Assembly (NCBI GenBank): GCA_026394435.1
Contig: JAPKYG010000119.1
Span: 1-36,722 of the forward strand
Length of the DNA: 36,722 nucleotides
Source of the DNA: Methanobacteriota archaeon
GTDB taxonomy: Archaea; Thermoplasmatota; E2; DHVEG-1
Direction: 5' to 3'
The translations under genes were made by a program, and so were the position numbers. Every line of letters begins with the position of its first letter. The stretch's first letter is position 1. Shown here in pieces: positions 14,477-22,156 of this stretch. The notes under the pieces were generated by a model. It saw nothing but the letters and a program-made list of their open reading frames with translations. It searched no databases and was not told the DNA's origin.

Positions 14477-15838
14477 TTATTGCCCGGAATTATCAACATC
14501 AGAAACCGGAAAACACCGTGTCTTCCGCCCGGCCTTCACCACAGAAATCAGACCAGCCTGACCCAACACCTTGATATTATAATTAATCGTCTGCGGCTTC
14601 TGACCAAGCAATCGCGCGATTTCCTTCTGCGTCATCCCAGGCTGACTCCGAATAGACCCGATGATCCGGATCTGCAGATCAGTCAGCCGGAACCGCTCTG
14701 CTTTCGGGAAGTTCATCCCTGTAGGATAAAACGCCCGATACTTCAAACCCTCCCGACGTGACTGAATCAACTCGGTTTTTTCAAGGACACCGAGATGATA
14801 CGACAACGTACCATTCTTCACTCCAACCTTCCGCAGAATCTGATTATAATGCACCCCTGGGTTCGTCTTAATAAACCCATAGATCTGCCCACGGACAAAC
14901 TGATCGAGAACATCCTCCTTCTGAATCCGCGTATACAAAGGAAGCAACAATGTAAACATCAGGAGAAGCTTGTATTTCCCGCTCTCGGTAAACACCAGAA
15001 GACCAAACGCCAGCAACCCAAAACTAGCAGAAACAGCTGTTACCGGACCTTTATTCTTATTTACCCAGAGATACGAATGGCTGAGCTGCCCCTCATAATT
15101 CACAGCATATTGTTGAGTTGTCACATAGGTAAACCCCAGCGCATCGGAGACATTGACCATAAACCGGTACGTCCCGCTTTTTTTGTAATCATGCGCAACC
15201 GCGATCGTATCAGCGGCATATGTCCCATTGCTCCCATCACCCCAATCAATCCGGTAGTTGACCAGAGCTACATCTGGATTCTCCCTCGCCAGCTCAAAAA
15301 ACACCACCTGAACACTGTAAACATCTAACTCCTGAATCGATTGTATGAAGTTTGTCTTGACTGTGAAATTTTGCAGGGGAGAAACAACTACTGAAGATAC
15401 ACCGAGCACCTCAGATTGTTGTGGAACACTAATAACCGGTTTTTCTTCATAATAAGATATCGTACTCCCCTCAGGCAGGATGCTGGTCTCCTCAGACGAT
15501 TTAATGGCAAGACGATCATCGGGAAGCTTCACTGCGATACTCTCCGCAGGTAATTCAACCATGCTTTTCATCGCCCCATTCAGAATAATTGTGCTTGTGG
15601 TTAACGTAGGGTCAGAAACAATCGCGGTATAATTCATGTTTGTAGTCTGATCACTCAGCTGAAGAGAACTCAATGAACTATGAAGTGTCCCCGTGTCTGC
15701 AGAGGAAATAATCACAGGCATGTCTAAAAAAACACATAATATAAGAGCCGTAGCTACCATTAAAAAACCGAAATAGTTACTTCTCTTCACTGAAGAGGCA
15801 CTGTGTAGGGGCATAGTCCTTCTTTTTTTCTCCGTCAT
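14477..15838 (-). CDS. Membrane-anchored PKD/winged-helix regulator
   Basis: This 453-aa protein spans the membrane. A first helix lies at about 22-45, followed by an external region of about 215 residues with a PKD-type domain (YRIDWGDGSNGTY...HDYKKSGTYRFMVNVSDALG, about 200-240). Two close membrane helices lie at about 265-305. A cytoplasmic part has two winged-helix domains, one around GVHYNQILRKVGVKNGTLSY and one around MTQKEIARLLGQKPQTINY. The layout suggests direct one-component signalling from the cell surface to DNA. It is probably leaderless: a TATA-like CATATAAATA lies about 25 nt upstream of the ATG. Its target and signal are unknown. Confidence 0.75.
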   Translation of the reverse strand: MTEKKRRTMPLHSASSVKRSNYFGFLMVATALILCVFLDMPVIISSADTGTLHSSLSSLQLSDQTTNMNYTAIVSDPTLTTSTIILNGAMKSMVELPAESIAVKLPDDRLAIKSSEETSILPEGSTISYYEEKPVISVPQQSEVLGVSSVVVSPLQNFTVKTNFIQSIQELDVYSVQVVFFELARENPDVALVNYRIDWGDGSNGTYAADTIAVAHDYKKSGTYRFMVNVSDALGFTYVTTQQYAVNYEGQLSHSYLWVNKNKGPVTAVSASFGLLAFGLLVFTESGKYKLLLMFTLLLPLYTRIQKEDVLDQFVRGQIYGFIKTNPGVHYNQILRKVGVKNGTLSYHLGVLEKTELIQSRREGLKYRAFYPTGMNFPKAERFRLTDLQIRIIGSIRSQPGMTQKEIARLLGQKPQTINYNIKVLGQAGLISVVKAGRKTRCFPVSDVDNSGQ

Positions 15839-16142
15839 TTATACTTAAGAACCGCTCCATATTTATATGTTTTGAAACAAAGCTTTGATTGTTTATTGAG
15901 TCTCTTCATTTGAAAGCTAGGGAGAAAATCAGATATACAAAATGGTAAAAAAATAATATTTCTCTGTTTAAATGAGAAAATTATATATACTGATTATCTA
16001 TAAATAATAAATGGATAGGAAAATTGCCGAAAAATATACTATTCCATCTTAAGCAATACAAATATAATAATTGAATGAAGAAATATCTTTAAAGTAGTAA
16101 ATAGAGTAAAAGTTGAGACGTAAAGACCATCAAAGCGATAAT
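15839..16142. other. AT-rich intergenic region between divergent genes
   Basis: This region is very AT-rich. It holds the TATA box of the leftward regulator (about 15861-15870). On the plus strand a TATA-like TTATATATAC (15981-15990) lies 26 nt before an ATG at 16011 that opens only 13 codons. That promoter could instead give the caspase-like gene a leader of about 130 nt. I see no other gene. Confidence 0.45.
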
Positions 16143-17087
16143 ATGACAAAGAATATAAAAAACATAGGAATATTTTTCATAATGCTCCTAATTTTATTTA
16201 CATCTTTTACAACAATTGTTAACGGTAAAAATAATTTAAATAATGATAATTTTCAAAATGTTGAAAAAATAACTAACAATACACTTTTCCAACCAACAGA
16301 AAACATAAATCTAAAACAAGATATATCAGAAATAAATGATATTACAAAAAATTATTGGGCAGTGCTAATAGGGTTAAATGATTACCCTGGTTATGCAAAT
16401 GATTTACCATATAGTATAAATGAAATAACAAGCTTCCAAAAAACCTTGCTTAATACGAGAAACTGGAAACAATCAAATATTAAAATAATAACGGATAATA
16501 ATGCTACAAATGCATCTTTTATTAATGCGATAAAATGGCTTGATGAAAACGAGGATTCAAATGATCTATCTATTTTTTACTTTGCAGGTCATGGATCACG
16601 TAATTCTAATGGTCATGAATATATAAAATTATATGATGCACAAATAACAGATGAAGAATTAGATAAACAATTAGACAATCTTGAAGGAAAAGTAATCGTT
16701 ATCCTTGACAGCTGCAAGAGCGGAGGATTTATTGAAGAATTACACCAAAATAAAAGAGTAATATTAACAGCTTGTAGCAAAGATGAATTAGCATATCAGG
16801 ATCATAACTTACAAAGTGGTATTTTTGGTTATTTTTTAAATATAACTCTTGATAAACTTGCAAAATCCGCTGAGATGGCATTTTTATTTACGTATCCCCT
16901 TTGTGTTTATTACAGTAAAAAAATAAGTGAACAGTATCATACTAACTTCACATTCCATCCTATTAAAGATGATAGTAATATTGGTTTATCAAAAATCATT
17001 ACTTGGCGTAAATTCTTACCTATTTCATCAGGATTTTTAACATACTTTAAGATTAAATCTAGTGAATCAAAAATTTGGATTCTCTAA
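16143..17087 (+). CDS. Secreted caspase-like (C14-type) cysteine peptidase
   Basis: This 314-aa protein has a signal peptide (KNIGIFFIMLLILFTSFTTI, about 6-25), so it acts outside the membrane. The caspase-fold core runs from YWAVLIGLNDYPGYANDLPY (about 71-90) to a His in FYFAGHGS (His150) and a Cys in VILDSCKSGGF (Cys191). These form the catalytic dyad of metacaspase-type peptidases. About 120 C-terminal residues have no domain that I recognise. I chose the ATG at 16143 over a TTG 30 nt earlier. The gene is much more AT-rich than its neighbours, with many Asn and Ile codons, which suggests recent transfer. No ribosome-binding site is seen. Confidence 0.78.
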   Translation: MTKNIKNIGIFFIMLLILFTSFTTIVNGKNNLNNDNFQNVEKITNNTLFQPTENINLKQDISEINDITKNYWAVLIGLNDYPGYANDLPYSINEITSFQKTLLNTRNWKQSNIKIITDNNATNASFINAIKWLDENEDSNDLSIFYFAGHGSRNSNGHEYIKLYDAQITDEELDKQLDNLEGKVIVILDSCKSGGFIEELHQNKRVILTACSKDELAYQDHNLQSGIFGYFLNITLDKLAKSAEMAFLFTYPLCVYYSKKISEQYHTNFTFHPIKDDSNIGLSKIITWRKFLPISSGFLTYFKIKSSESKIWIL

Positions 17088-17369
17088 GTCACAAAATTAA
17101 AAAATTCTAAGATTAAGACCTCGGTAGCTAACATTCCTCAGAACTCTTTCCCTTTTTCGCTACAGTGATATCCTCCATCTGGTTAATGTTTCTTCTGGCA
17201 AGAGCGTCAATTTTCCCGGGTTTTGTTTTATTCATATGTATCGACAGATTTCATGTGTCTACAATACGTAATAATCTCCTTTTGCAAAAATCCACCTCCC
17301 TATAACACCGCCAATAAACCTAAATAGCCAGCCGATATTACGAGCAAAACGCAGAGGAGCATCCCACGT

Positions 17370-18431
17370 ATGGCAACACAACTTGTCAAATGTCCCACAT
17401 GCAAAACCACAATTACGGTCTCTGGAGAATCTGGTGAAAAAATCTTTCTTACCTGCCCCCAGTGCAATCAAAAAGGAGCTTTTATCATCCCTGAAGAAAA
17501 AAGTGCAAAAACGATGGGAACAAATGAAGCGACTATCGAAGTCAATGGTCTGACAAAATCATATAACCATTTCACCGCGGTCAATAACGTCTCCTTCGCC
17601 GTTAAAAAAGGAGAAATCTTTGGGTTTCTCGGACCAAACGGCGCGGGGAAAACCACGACCATCAAAGCCATGCTTGACTTGATCCATGCGAACACCGGAA
17701 CCATTAAAATCAACGGCATCGACGTACGAACACACGGCAAAGAAGCAAAGAAATACGTCGGGTACATGCCGGAGAAAGTCGCATTCTATGATAACCTCAC
17801 TGCATTGCAGAACCTGCGTTTTTATGCAGAAATAAAACACGCACCCAAAGAGGAATGCATACATCTTATCGAAGAATTCGGCCTTGGTGACACCGGGAAA
17901 AAAAGAGTCGGGAAGTTCTCCAAAGGAATGGTCCAACGACTCGGCATGGCACGGGCTATCCTCGGCAATCCCCCGATCCTGATCCTCGATGAGCCAAGCG
18001 GCGGGTTAGACCCGCGTGGCGTCGTTTTAATCCGAGATAAAATCCTTGAAATGAAAAAGAAAGGAACAACTATTTTTGTTTCATCCCACATTCTCAGTGA
18101 AATCCAGGAGATCTGTGATCGCGTCGGCATCATCAATAAAGGACTCCTTGTCGCACAAGACACCGTTGAGGGACTCAGCAAAAAACTGAATCTGAAACCA
18201 CAAATCACGGTAACGGTAGGCTCTATGTCAGCGAAAATTGAAAACGCAGTCAAGAAACTCCCAGGGGTCGACAGTGTTAAAACCCAAGGAAACACTCTTG
18301 AAATCGTCTGCGACGGAACCATGAAAGCAAAAGTCATCCTGGCGATATCAACCGCTGGCGGAAACATCCAAAACATTCAAACAAAAGAACCCTCCCTTGA
18401 AGAAGTTTTCATGCGATACACGGAGGCATAG
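17370..18431 (+). CDS. ABC transporter ATPase with N-terminal zinc ribbon
   Basis: This 353-aa protein has a CPTC pair (Cys8, Cys11) and a CPQC pair (Cys29, Cys32) that make an N-terminal zinc ribbon, then a complete ABC ATPase domain from about residue 54. Walker A is GPNGAGKT (88-95), the signature is FSKGMVQRLG (183-192), and Walker B is LILDEPSGGLD (204-214). The C-terminal extension of about 75 residues is typical of CcmA/NatA-type exporters. The partner permease starts 2 nt after its stop, so the two form an ABC-2 export system. The zinc ribbon is an unusual fusion for an exporter ATPase. The substrate is unknown. Confidence 0.9.
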   Translation: MATQLVKCPTCKTTITVSGESGEKIFLTCPQCNQKGAFIIPEEKSAKTMGTNEATIEVNGLTKSYNHFTAVNNVSFAVKKGEIFGFLGPNGAGKTTTIKAMLDLIHANTGTIKINGIDVRTHGKEAKKYVGYMPEKVAFYDNLTALQNLRFYAEIKHAPKEECIHLIEEFGLGDTGKKRVGKFSKGMVQRLGMARAILGNPPILILDEPSGGLDPRGVVLIRDKILEMKKKGTTIFVSSHILSEIQEICDRVGIINKGLLVAQDTVEGLSKKLNLKPQITVTVGSMSAKIENAVKKLPGVDSVKTQGNTLEIVCDGTMKAKVILAISTAGGNIQNIQTKEPSLEEVFMRYTEA

Positions 18432-18433
18432 GA

Positions 18434-19279
18434 ATGCAAACCAACGTTATTCTCAGCATCGCAAAAAAAGAAATCATGGATAATATCCGGAACAAATGGA
18501 TCATCCTGGTTTCCGTGATGTTCGCACTTCTCACCCTGGTTGTCTCCTATTTTGGCTCACTTGCAAGTCGTGGATGGCAAGACCTTGGCTTCACCATTTC
18601 AGGTATGGCAAATCTTGTGACCTTTTTAGTACCCATCATCGCACTCATGCTCGCATATGCAGCAATCATCGGAGAAATCGAACGAGGATCCATGAACTCG
18701 CTTCTCTCGCTGTCCGCAACCAGATTTGAAATCATCATCGGAAAATTCCTTGGCCTGGCAGGTGTCCTTTGCTTCACGATTATAATAGGGTTCGGAGCAG
18801 CTGGCCTGATGATAGCAGCCAATGTCTCTAATGTCAACTACGCTGATTACGGTATCTTCATTGGCGCAACCATGCTCCTTGGATTGGTGTTTTTAAGCGT
18901 GGCGTTGTTCTTCTCTACAATCTTCAATAAGCGGTCGACCGCGATGGGTGGCGCAATCTTCCTGTGGTTCCTCTTCAACATTATTCTTCCCATTGTTTTT
19001 ATTGGATTACTTGCGGCCACTATCGACATAACGAAGTTTGCACTAGGGAATCCGATTGTTGTACCAGACTGGTACCATGCCCTTAATTTGTTTAATCCAA
19101 CATCGGTGTACTCGTCTCTCCTCACGATCGCAATTGGTCCGGTCTCCTCGATGAACGCCTCCTCGATGATTCCAGCACCCGCCTGGTACTCCAGCGGACT
19201 TCTCATTGGCGTCCTCCTTGCCGGGATCATTGTCTTTTTCGTCCTCGCGGTTTGGAGGTTCCAACGAAAAGACATCTAA
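18434..19279 (+). CDS. ABC-2 type transporter permease
   Basis: This 281-aa integral membrane protein has six predicted helices, including WIILVSVMFALLTLVVSYFG, a helix ending in LAYAAIIGEIERGSMNSLLS, and the C-terminal LLIGVLLAGIIVFFVLAVW. The IGEIERGSMNSLLSLSATR segment (about residues 75-95) is the coupling region conserved in NatB/NosY-type permeases. It follows the ATPase gene by 2 nt with a GGAGG-type ribosome-binding site in the end of that gene. The pair probably exports a small molecule, lipid or peptide. A NosY-like role is not supported because no nitrous-oxide reductase genes are near. Confidence 0.85.
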   Translation: MQTNVILSIAKKEIMDNIRNKWIILVSVMFALLTLVVSYFGSLASRGWQDLGFTISGMANLVTFLVPIIALMLAYAAIIGEIERGSMNSLLSLSATRFEIIIGKFLGLAGVLCFTIIIGFGAAGLMIAANVSNVNYADYGIFIGATMLLGLVFLSVALFFSTIFNKRSTAMGGAIFLWFLFNIILPIVFIGLLAATIDITKFALGNPIVVPDWYHALNLFNPTSVYSSLLTIAIGPVSSMNASSMIPAPAWYSSGLLIGVLLAGIIVFFVLAVWRFQRKDI

Positions 19280-19292
19280 CCTACCCATAAAT

Positions 19293-19302
19293 CTTATAAA
19301 TA
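19293..19302 (+). promoter_or_regulatory. TATA box of ribosomal protein operon
   Basis: CTTATAAATA lies about 50 nt upstream of the L18e start and would give a leader of roughly 22-25 nt containing a GGGG ribosome-binding site. Confidence 0.6.
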
Positions 19303-19346
19303 CCACTTTGTTTTCCTACCATTCATCAACACTGGGGAACCAGCCT

Positions 19347-19712
19347 ATGGCACGACATGTAGAAAAAACGAATCCAGCGCTTATCACCCTTATTGTGGGG
19401 TTAAAAAAGACCGCGTATGAGAACGATGCGCCGATCTGGAAAGATATCGCAGAGCGATTAGAAAAACCATTACGGAATTGGTCTGAGGTTAATTTAAATC
19501 GTATTAGCATGTATGTTCATGAGAAAGAAACCGCGCTAATCCCTGGAAAAGTACTATCAACAGGGAAGTTAACGAAGAAGGTTTCCATTGCCGCCTGGTC
19601 ATTCTCAGAGAAGGCTCATGAGAAAATCAAGAAAGCAGGTGGCAAGACACTTTCCATCGAAGAGCTTGTGAAACACAATCCGAAAGGAAAAGATGTAAGG
19701 ATACTGGGATAA
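19347..19712 (+). CDS. rpl18e: Ribosomal protein eL18 (L18e)
   Basis: This 121-aa large-subunit ribosomal protein starts MARHVEKTNPALITLIVGLK. It shows the conserved WSEVNLNRIS and the VLSTGKLTKKVSIAAWSFSE block, which match archaeal L18e. It is the first gene of the archaeal operon L18e-L13-S9-RpoN. I placed the start at the ATG at 19347, with GGGG upstream; longer in-frame extensions run into the upstream permease gene. The length is normal for archaea. The operon has a TATA box at 19293-19302. Confidence 0.93.
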   Translation: MARHVEKTNPALITLIVGLKKTAYENDAPIWKDIAERLEKPLRNWSEVNLNRISMYVHEKETALIPGKVLSTGKLTKKVSIAAWSFSEKAHEKIKKAGGKTLSIEELVKHNPKGKDVRILG

Positions 19713-19714
19713 CC

Positions 19715-20137
19715 ATGGTAGCAATCATAGATGCAGAAGGCGCAGTACTCGGACGACTTTGTACTGCAGTAGCGAAACGTCTCCTGAACGGCGAAGAGAT
19801 AGCCGTCATACATAGTGAGAAAGCAATCGTAACCGGTAAGAAAGATATGATTAAAGCACATTATAAACATGAACGAGAGGTTGGTACCTACCGGAAAGGT
19901 CCGTTCTACCCACGGATGCCTGATCGGATATTGAAACGAACGATTCGCGGCATGATCCCCTATCAGGAGCCTCATGGGAGAACAGCATTTAAAAGACTGA
20001 AATGCTATATAGGAGTACCAAAGGAGTTCCAAGGAAAATCCTTTGAGAAAATCACCGCTGCTGAAAAGCACCCTGCTGATTATATGACGTTGCAAGAAGT
20101 ATCACAATTTTTAGGAGCGAAGGTGTACTATGGCTAA
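19715..20137 (+). CDS. rpl13: Ribosomal protein uL13
   Basis: This 140-aa large-subunit protein has the N-terminal IDAEGAVLGRLCTAVAKRLL and the conserved GPFYPRMPDRILKRTIRGMI and HGRTAFKRLKCYIG regions of archaeal L13. It begins 2 nt after the L18e stop and overlaps the S9 gene by 8 nt. The ribosome-binding site is in the end of L18e (GGGAT). The archaeal type is longer at the C-terminus than bacterial L13 in this region and ends with LGAKVYYG. Confidence 0.94.
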   Translation: MVAIIDAEGAVLGRLCTAVAKRLLNGEEIAVIHSEKAIVTGKKDMIKAHYKHEREVGTYRKGPFYPRMPDRILKRTIRGMIPYQEPHGRTAFKRLKCYIGVPKEFQGKSFEKITAAEKHPADYMTLQEVSQFLGAKVYYG

Positions 20138-20534
20138 GAAAGTTGTCAATACCACGGGGAAACGAAAAACATCGATAGCAAAAACAACCGTGGCAAAAGG
20201 CGCTGGTCGCGTCCGTATTAACAATATGCCTGTTGAGTTTTATGAGCCAGCAATCGCTCGATGGAAGATCATGGAGCCACTGAAACTCGCAGAACACCAT
20301 GCCAGCACGGTAGATATTGATGTCAACGTCAGTGGCGGTGGGTTCATGAGCCAGGCAAACGCAATACGAACCGCGATAGCAAAAGGCCTTGTGGAATACA
20401 CCGGGGACCCTGCGTTACGCCTCTCATTCCTTGGCTATGATAGAGATTTACTCGTGAGTGACTCACGGATTAAAGAAAGTAAAAAGCCTCTCGGGCGTGG
20501 TGCTCGAAAGAAAAGGCAGAAATCATACAGGTGA
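20130..20534 (+). CDS. rps9: Ribosomal protein uS9
   Basis: This 134-aa small-subunit protein has the signature TTGKRKTSIAKTTV at the N-terminus, GGGFMSQANAIRTAIAKGLV in the centre, and the basic C-terminus RGARKKRQKSYR, whose tail reaches the ribosomal P site. The start ATG lies inside the last codons of L13. RpoN follows after 4 nt. Confidence 0.95.
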   Translation: MAKKVVNTTGKRKTSIAKTTVAKGAGRVRINNMPVEFYEPAIARWKIMEPLKLAEHHASTVDIDVNVSGGGFMSQANAIRTAIAKGLVEYTGDPALRLSFLGYDRDLLVSDSRIKESKKPLGRGARKKRQKSYR

Positions 20535-20538
20535 TCAA

Positions 20539-20763
20539 GTGATTATCCCTATTCGATGTTTTACCTGCGGAAACGTAATTTCCTCCATCTACGATGAATA
20601 TAAGAAACGGTGTGAGATGTATCAGAAGGCGATTGCTGCTGGTGAAAAACCAAAAGAAACCCCGCAGAAGATTCTCGATGACCTTGGTGCAGAGCGGTAC
20701 TGTTGCCGACGGATGATTATTTCTCAGGTTGACCTCCTCAAAGAAGCAGCGCCGTACGAATAA
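20539..20763 (+). CDS. rpoN: DNA-directed RNA polymerase subunit N (Rpb10)
   Basis: This 74-aa polymerase subunit corresponds to eukaryotic Rpb10. The zinc site is complete: CFTC (Cys7, Cys10) with the tandem CC of RYCCRRM (Cys55, Cys56). The start is a GTG at 20539, 4 nt after the S9 stop, with AGGTGA just upstream. The text VIIPIRCFTCG matches the invariant N-terminus of the family. A poly-T stretch follows. It closes the conserved archaeal ribosomal/polymerase operon. Confidence 0.93.
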   Translation: MIIPIRCFTCGNVISSIYDEYKKRCEMYQKAIAAGEKPKETPQKILDDLGAERYCCRRMIISQVDLLKEAAPYE

Positions 20764-20815
20764 ATCTCAACGATCAAAAAACAACTGTCCGCTGGGGCGT
20801 TGTAAAGGCTGCCTC

Positions 20816-20832
20816 AAAATTTTTCTTTTCTT
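20816..20832 (+). terminator. Poly-T tract after rpoN
   Basis: AATTTTTCTTTTCTTT lies about 55 nt after the rpoN stop, fitting T-tract termination of the operon. Confidence 0.4.
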
Positions 20833-20933
20833 TAAGAGCGTATTATTTTGATTACGTATTTGTATAAACTGAACATCGCCATGGTGAACAATCCTGCCAC
20901 AAACCCTATCAAGGCAAAGGTAATGGCAGTCAT
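20832..20933 (-). CDS. 33-aa single-pass membrane micro-protein
   Basis: This small gene encodes MTAITFALIGFVAGLFTMAM, then FSLYKYVIKIIRS. It is one hydrophobic helix of about 20 residues with a positively charged C-terminus, which would face the cytoplasm. The ATG has a GGTGG about 15 nt upstream and a purine-rich AAAGGCGATAAAG directly before it. It converges on the rpoN terminator and is divergent from the PIP-box micro-ORF, with an AT-rich dyad between them. There is no homologue that I can name, but the composition is far from random and the reading frame ends cleanly. Confidence 0.5.
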   Translation of the reverse strand: MTAITFALIGFVAGLFTMAMFSLYKYVIKIIRS

Positions 20934-21013
20934 CTTTATCGCCTTTCCACCTTAGAAGAAAAAAGTTCGTGTGTGTGTTTTTCCGTGTTCATTGTCATTT
21001 TTCGTCCCTTCAA

Positions 21014-21049
21014 ACAAATAATGATATATTATATCATGATATTATTTGT
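21014..21049. promoter_or_regulatory. 36-bp AT-rich dyad between divergent micro-genes
   Basis: Nine-base outer arms ACAAATAAT / ATTATTTGT enclose a perfect 13-base palindrome, GATATATTATATC (21023-21035). It lies in the 220-base space between the leftward membrane micro-ORF and the rightward PIP-box micro-ORF, as expected for a shared operator. TATA-like steps occur inside it. Confidence 0.45.
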
Positions 21050-21106
21050 CATTGCTTGTATTTATAATTTTCCCGAAAAAATAACAAAAACTCTCACACC
21101 ATCGCA

Positions 21107-21117
21107 AATAATATAAC
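21107..21117 (+). promoter_or_regulatory. TATA box of PIP-box micro-ORF
   Basis: AATAATATAAC lies about 27 nt before the expected transcript start near 21138. That leaves a short leader with the GGGGTGA ribosome-binding site at 21141. Confidence 0.45.
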
Positions 21118-21153
21118 ATACCATCACATATCATCACAAAGGGGTGAATGTGG

Positions 21154-21228
21154 ATGCAAAAAACACTATTCGATTTCTTTGAACCTGATGGTGAAAAAAA
21201 TAAGCGGACAACAACCGCAGCAAAATAA
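21154..21228 (+). CDS. 24-aa PIP-box (PCNA-binding) micro-peptide
   Basis: This encodes MQKTLFDFFEPDGEKNKRTT plus TAAK. Residues 2-9, QKTLFDFF, match the PCNA-interacting consensus Q-x-x-[ILM]-x-x-[FY]-[FY] exactly and resemble the TLFDF core of archaeal RFC large-subunit PIP boxes. The rest is a hydrophilic tail. It has an AAGGGGTGA ribosome-binding site about 7 nt from the ATG and a TATA-like box at 21107-21117. A TGA two codons before the ATG (21145-21147) means it is not the end of a longer frame; ATG 21148 is an alternative start giving two more residues. A role as a free PCNA ligand is an inference. Confidence 0.55.
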   Translation: MQKTLFDFFEPDGEKNKRTTTAAK

Positions 21229-21229
21229 A

Positions 21230-21250
21230 AACAAGAGTTGTTCCCTTGTT
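21230..21250 (+). terminator. Possible hairpin terminator
   Basis: AACAAG and CTTGTT can pair around a 9-base loop, followed by AAATTTT. It lies just after the micro-ORF stop and against the end of the convergent regulator gene. Confidence 0.3.
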
Positions 21251-22004
21251 AAATTTTAGGGGTACGATTCTCCCAGAGCCGCCACAGCGCAACACACAAA
21301 ACAACGGCAAAGAGAACAAAACACCCAAGAGCGATATAAAGGTACATCGGATTTTGATACACAGCCTGAATAACTCCTTGTGATTGATCAACCACGAAAC
21401 GACTACCATCACCAGCGGTGAGAGGCCCGGAATCAGAGGTTTTTTCAATGACAGTAAGCTCTTTTCCCAGAGGAATCCCTTGAGTATACGCAAGTTTCGC
21501 CCTCATTAAAAAAGTCTGAAAGAAATCAGGGAGGCCTGGTGGTACCGATACACCTTCGACCCAACCATTTCCAGCTTGAAGGAAATTGCCATTATCAACT
21601 AGGCCTTTACTCGACAACACCGCCTGATCACCCATCGTATACAGATTATACCCTATGACCGTACCTTTAATGTACCAGATCAGCTGAATAATACCTATCC
21701 ACAAAGCAACAAACGTAGTCGTAAACAGTATCACAATCTTCGTATTCTCCGGATGCAACAGACTCTCTCCCTTCCACGTCAGTTTATAGTACACCCACTT
21801 ATGACCATCACGCTCACTTCTCTTAATCAATCCTGCCTCATGCAGTTTCGCAAGATGCTCATGCAACGTTGCCTTATTCAGATTCGAGACTTTCGCAATC
21901 TCATTCAGCCCCATATTCTTCCCATCAAGGGTCTTAAGAATATCGAGTCTCGTATCAGACGCAAGTGCCTTGAATGTCTCTCGATCCAACGTGATCTTTG
22001 TCAT
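21249..22004 (-). CDS. ArsR-type winged-helix membrane protein
   Basis: This 251-aa protein has an N-terminal ArsR-like winged helix (about 1-80; LASDTRLDILKTLDGKNMGL, then VSNLNKATLHEHLAKLHEAG). A membrane helix follows at about 90-112 (IVILFTTTFVALWIGIIQLIW), then an external domain of about 105 residues, and a second helix near 222-243 (LYIALGCFVLFAVVLCVALW). It is presumably a one-component regulator that senses across the membrane. The start is an ATG at 22004, preceded by AGGA; a TTG 15 nt upstream is in frame. It is a single gene, convergent with the PIP-box micro-ORF. Ligand and targets are unknown. Confidence 0.75.
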   Translation of the reverse strand: MTKITLDRETFKALASDTRLDILKTLDGKNMGLNEIAKVSNLNKATLHEHLAKLHEAGLIKRSERDGHKWVYYKLTWKGESLLHPENTKIVILFTTTFVALWIGIIQLIWYIKGTVIGYNLYTMGDQAVLSSKGLVDNGNFLQAGNGWVEGVSVPPGLPDFFQTFLMRAKLAYTQGIPLGKELTVIEKTSDSGPLTAGDGSRFVVDQSQGVIQAVYQNPMYLYIALGCFVLFAVVLCVALWRLWENRTPKI

Positions 22005-22156
22005 ATTTCCTATAACCAATTATCTCTTACAACCTTTAAATACTGTATGTTTACGTTCGGTTTTTCCCAAACGATACATCTCCCGTAGCGGCGATTCTCC
22101 CCTTATGAACAAAATGTAAAATTATAAATCACACAGAACCATTACCCCCCTCTTGT

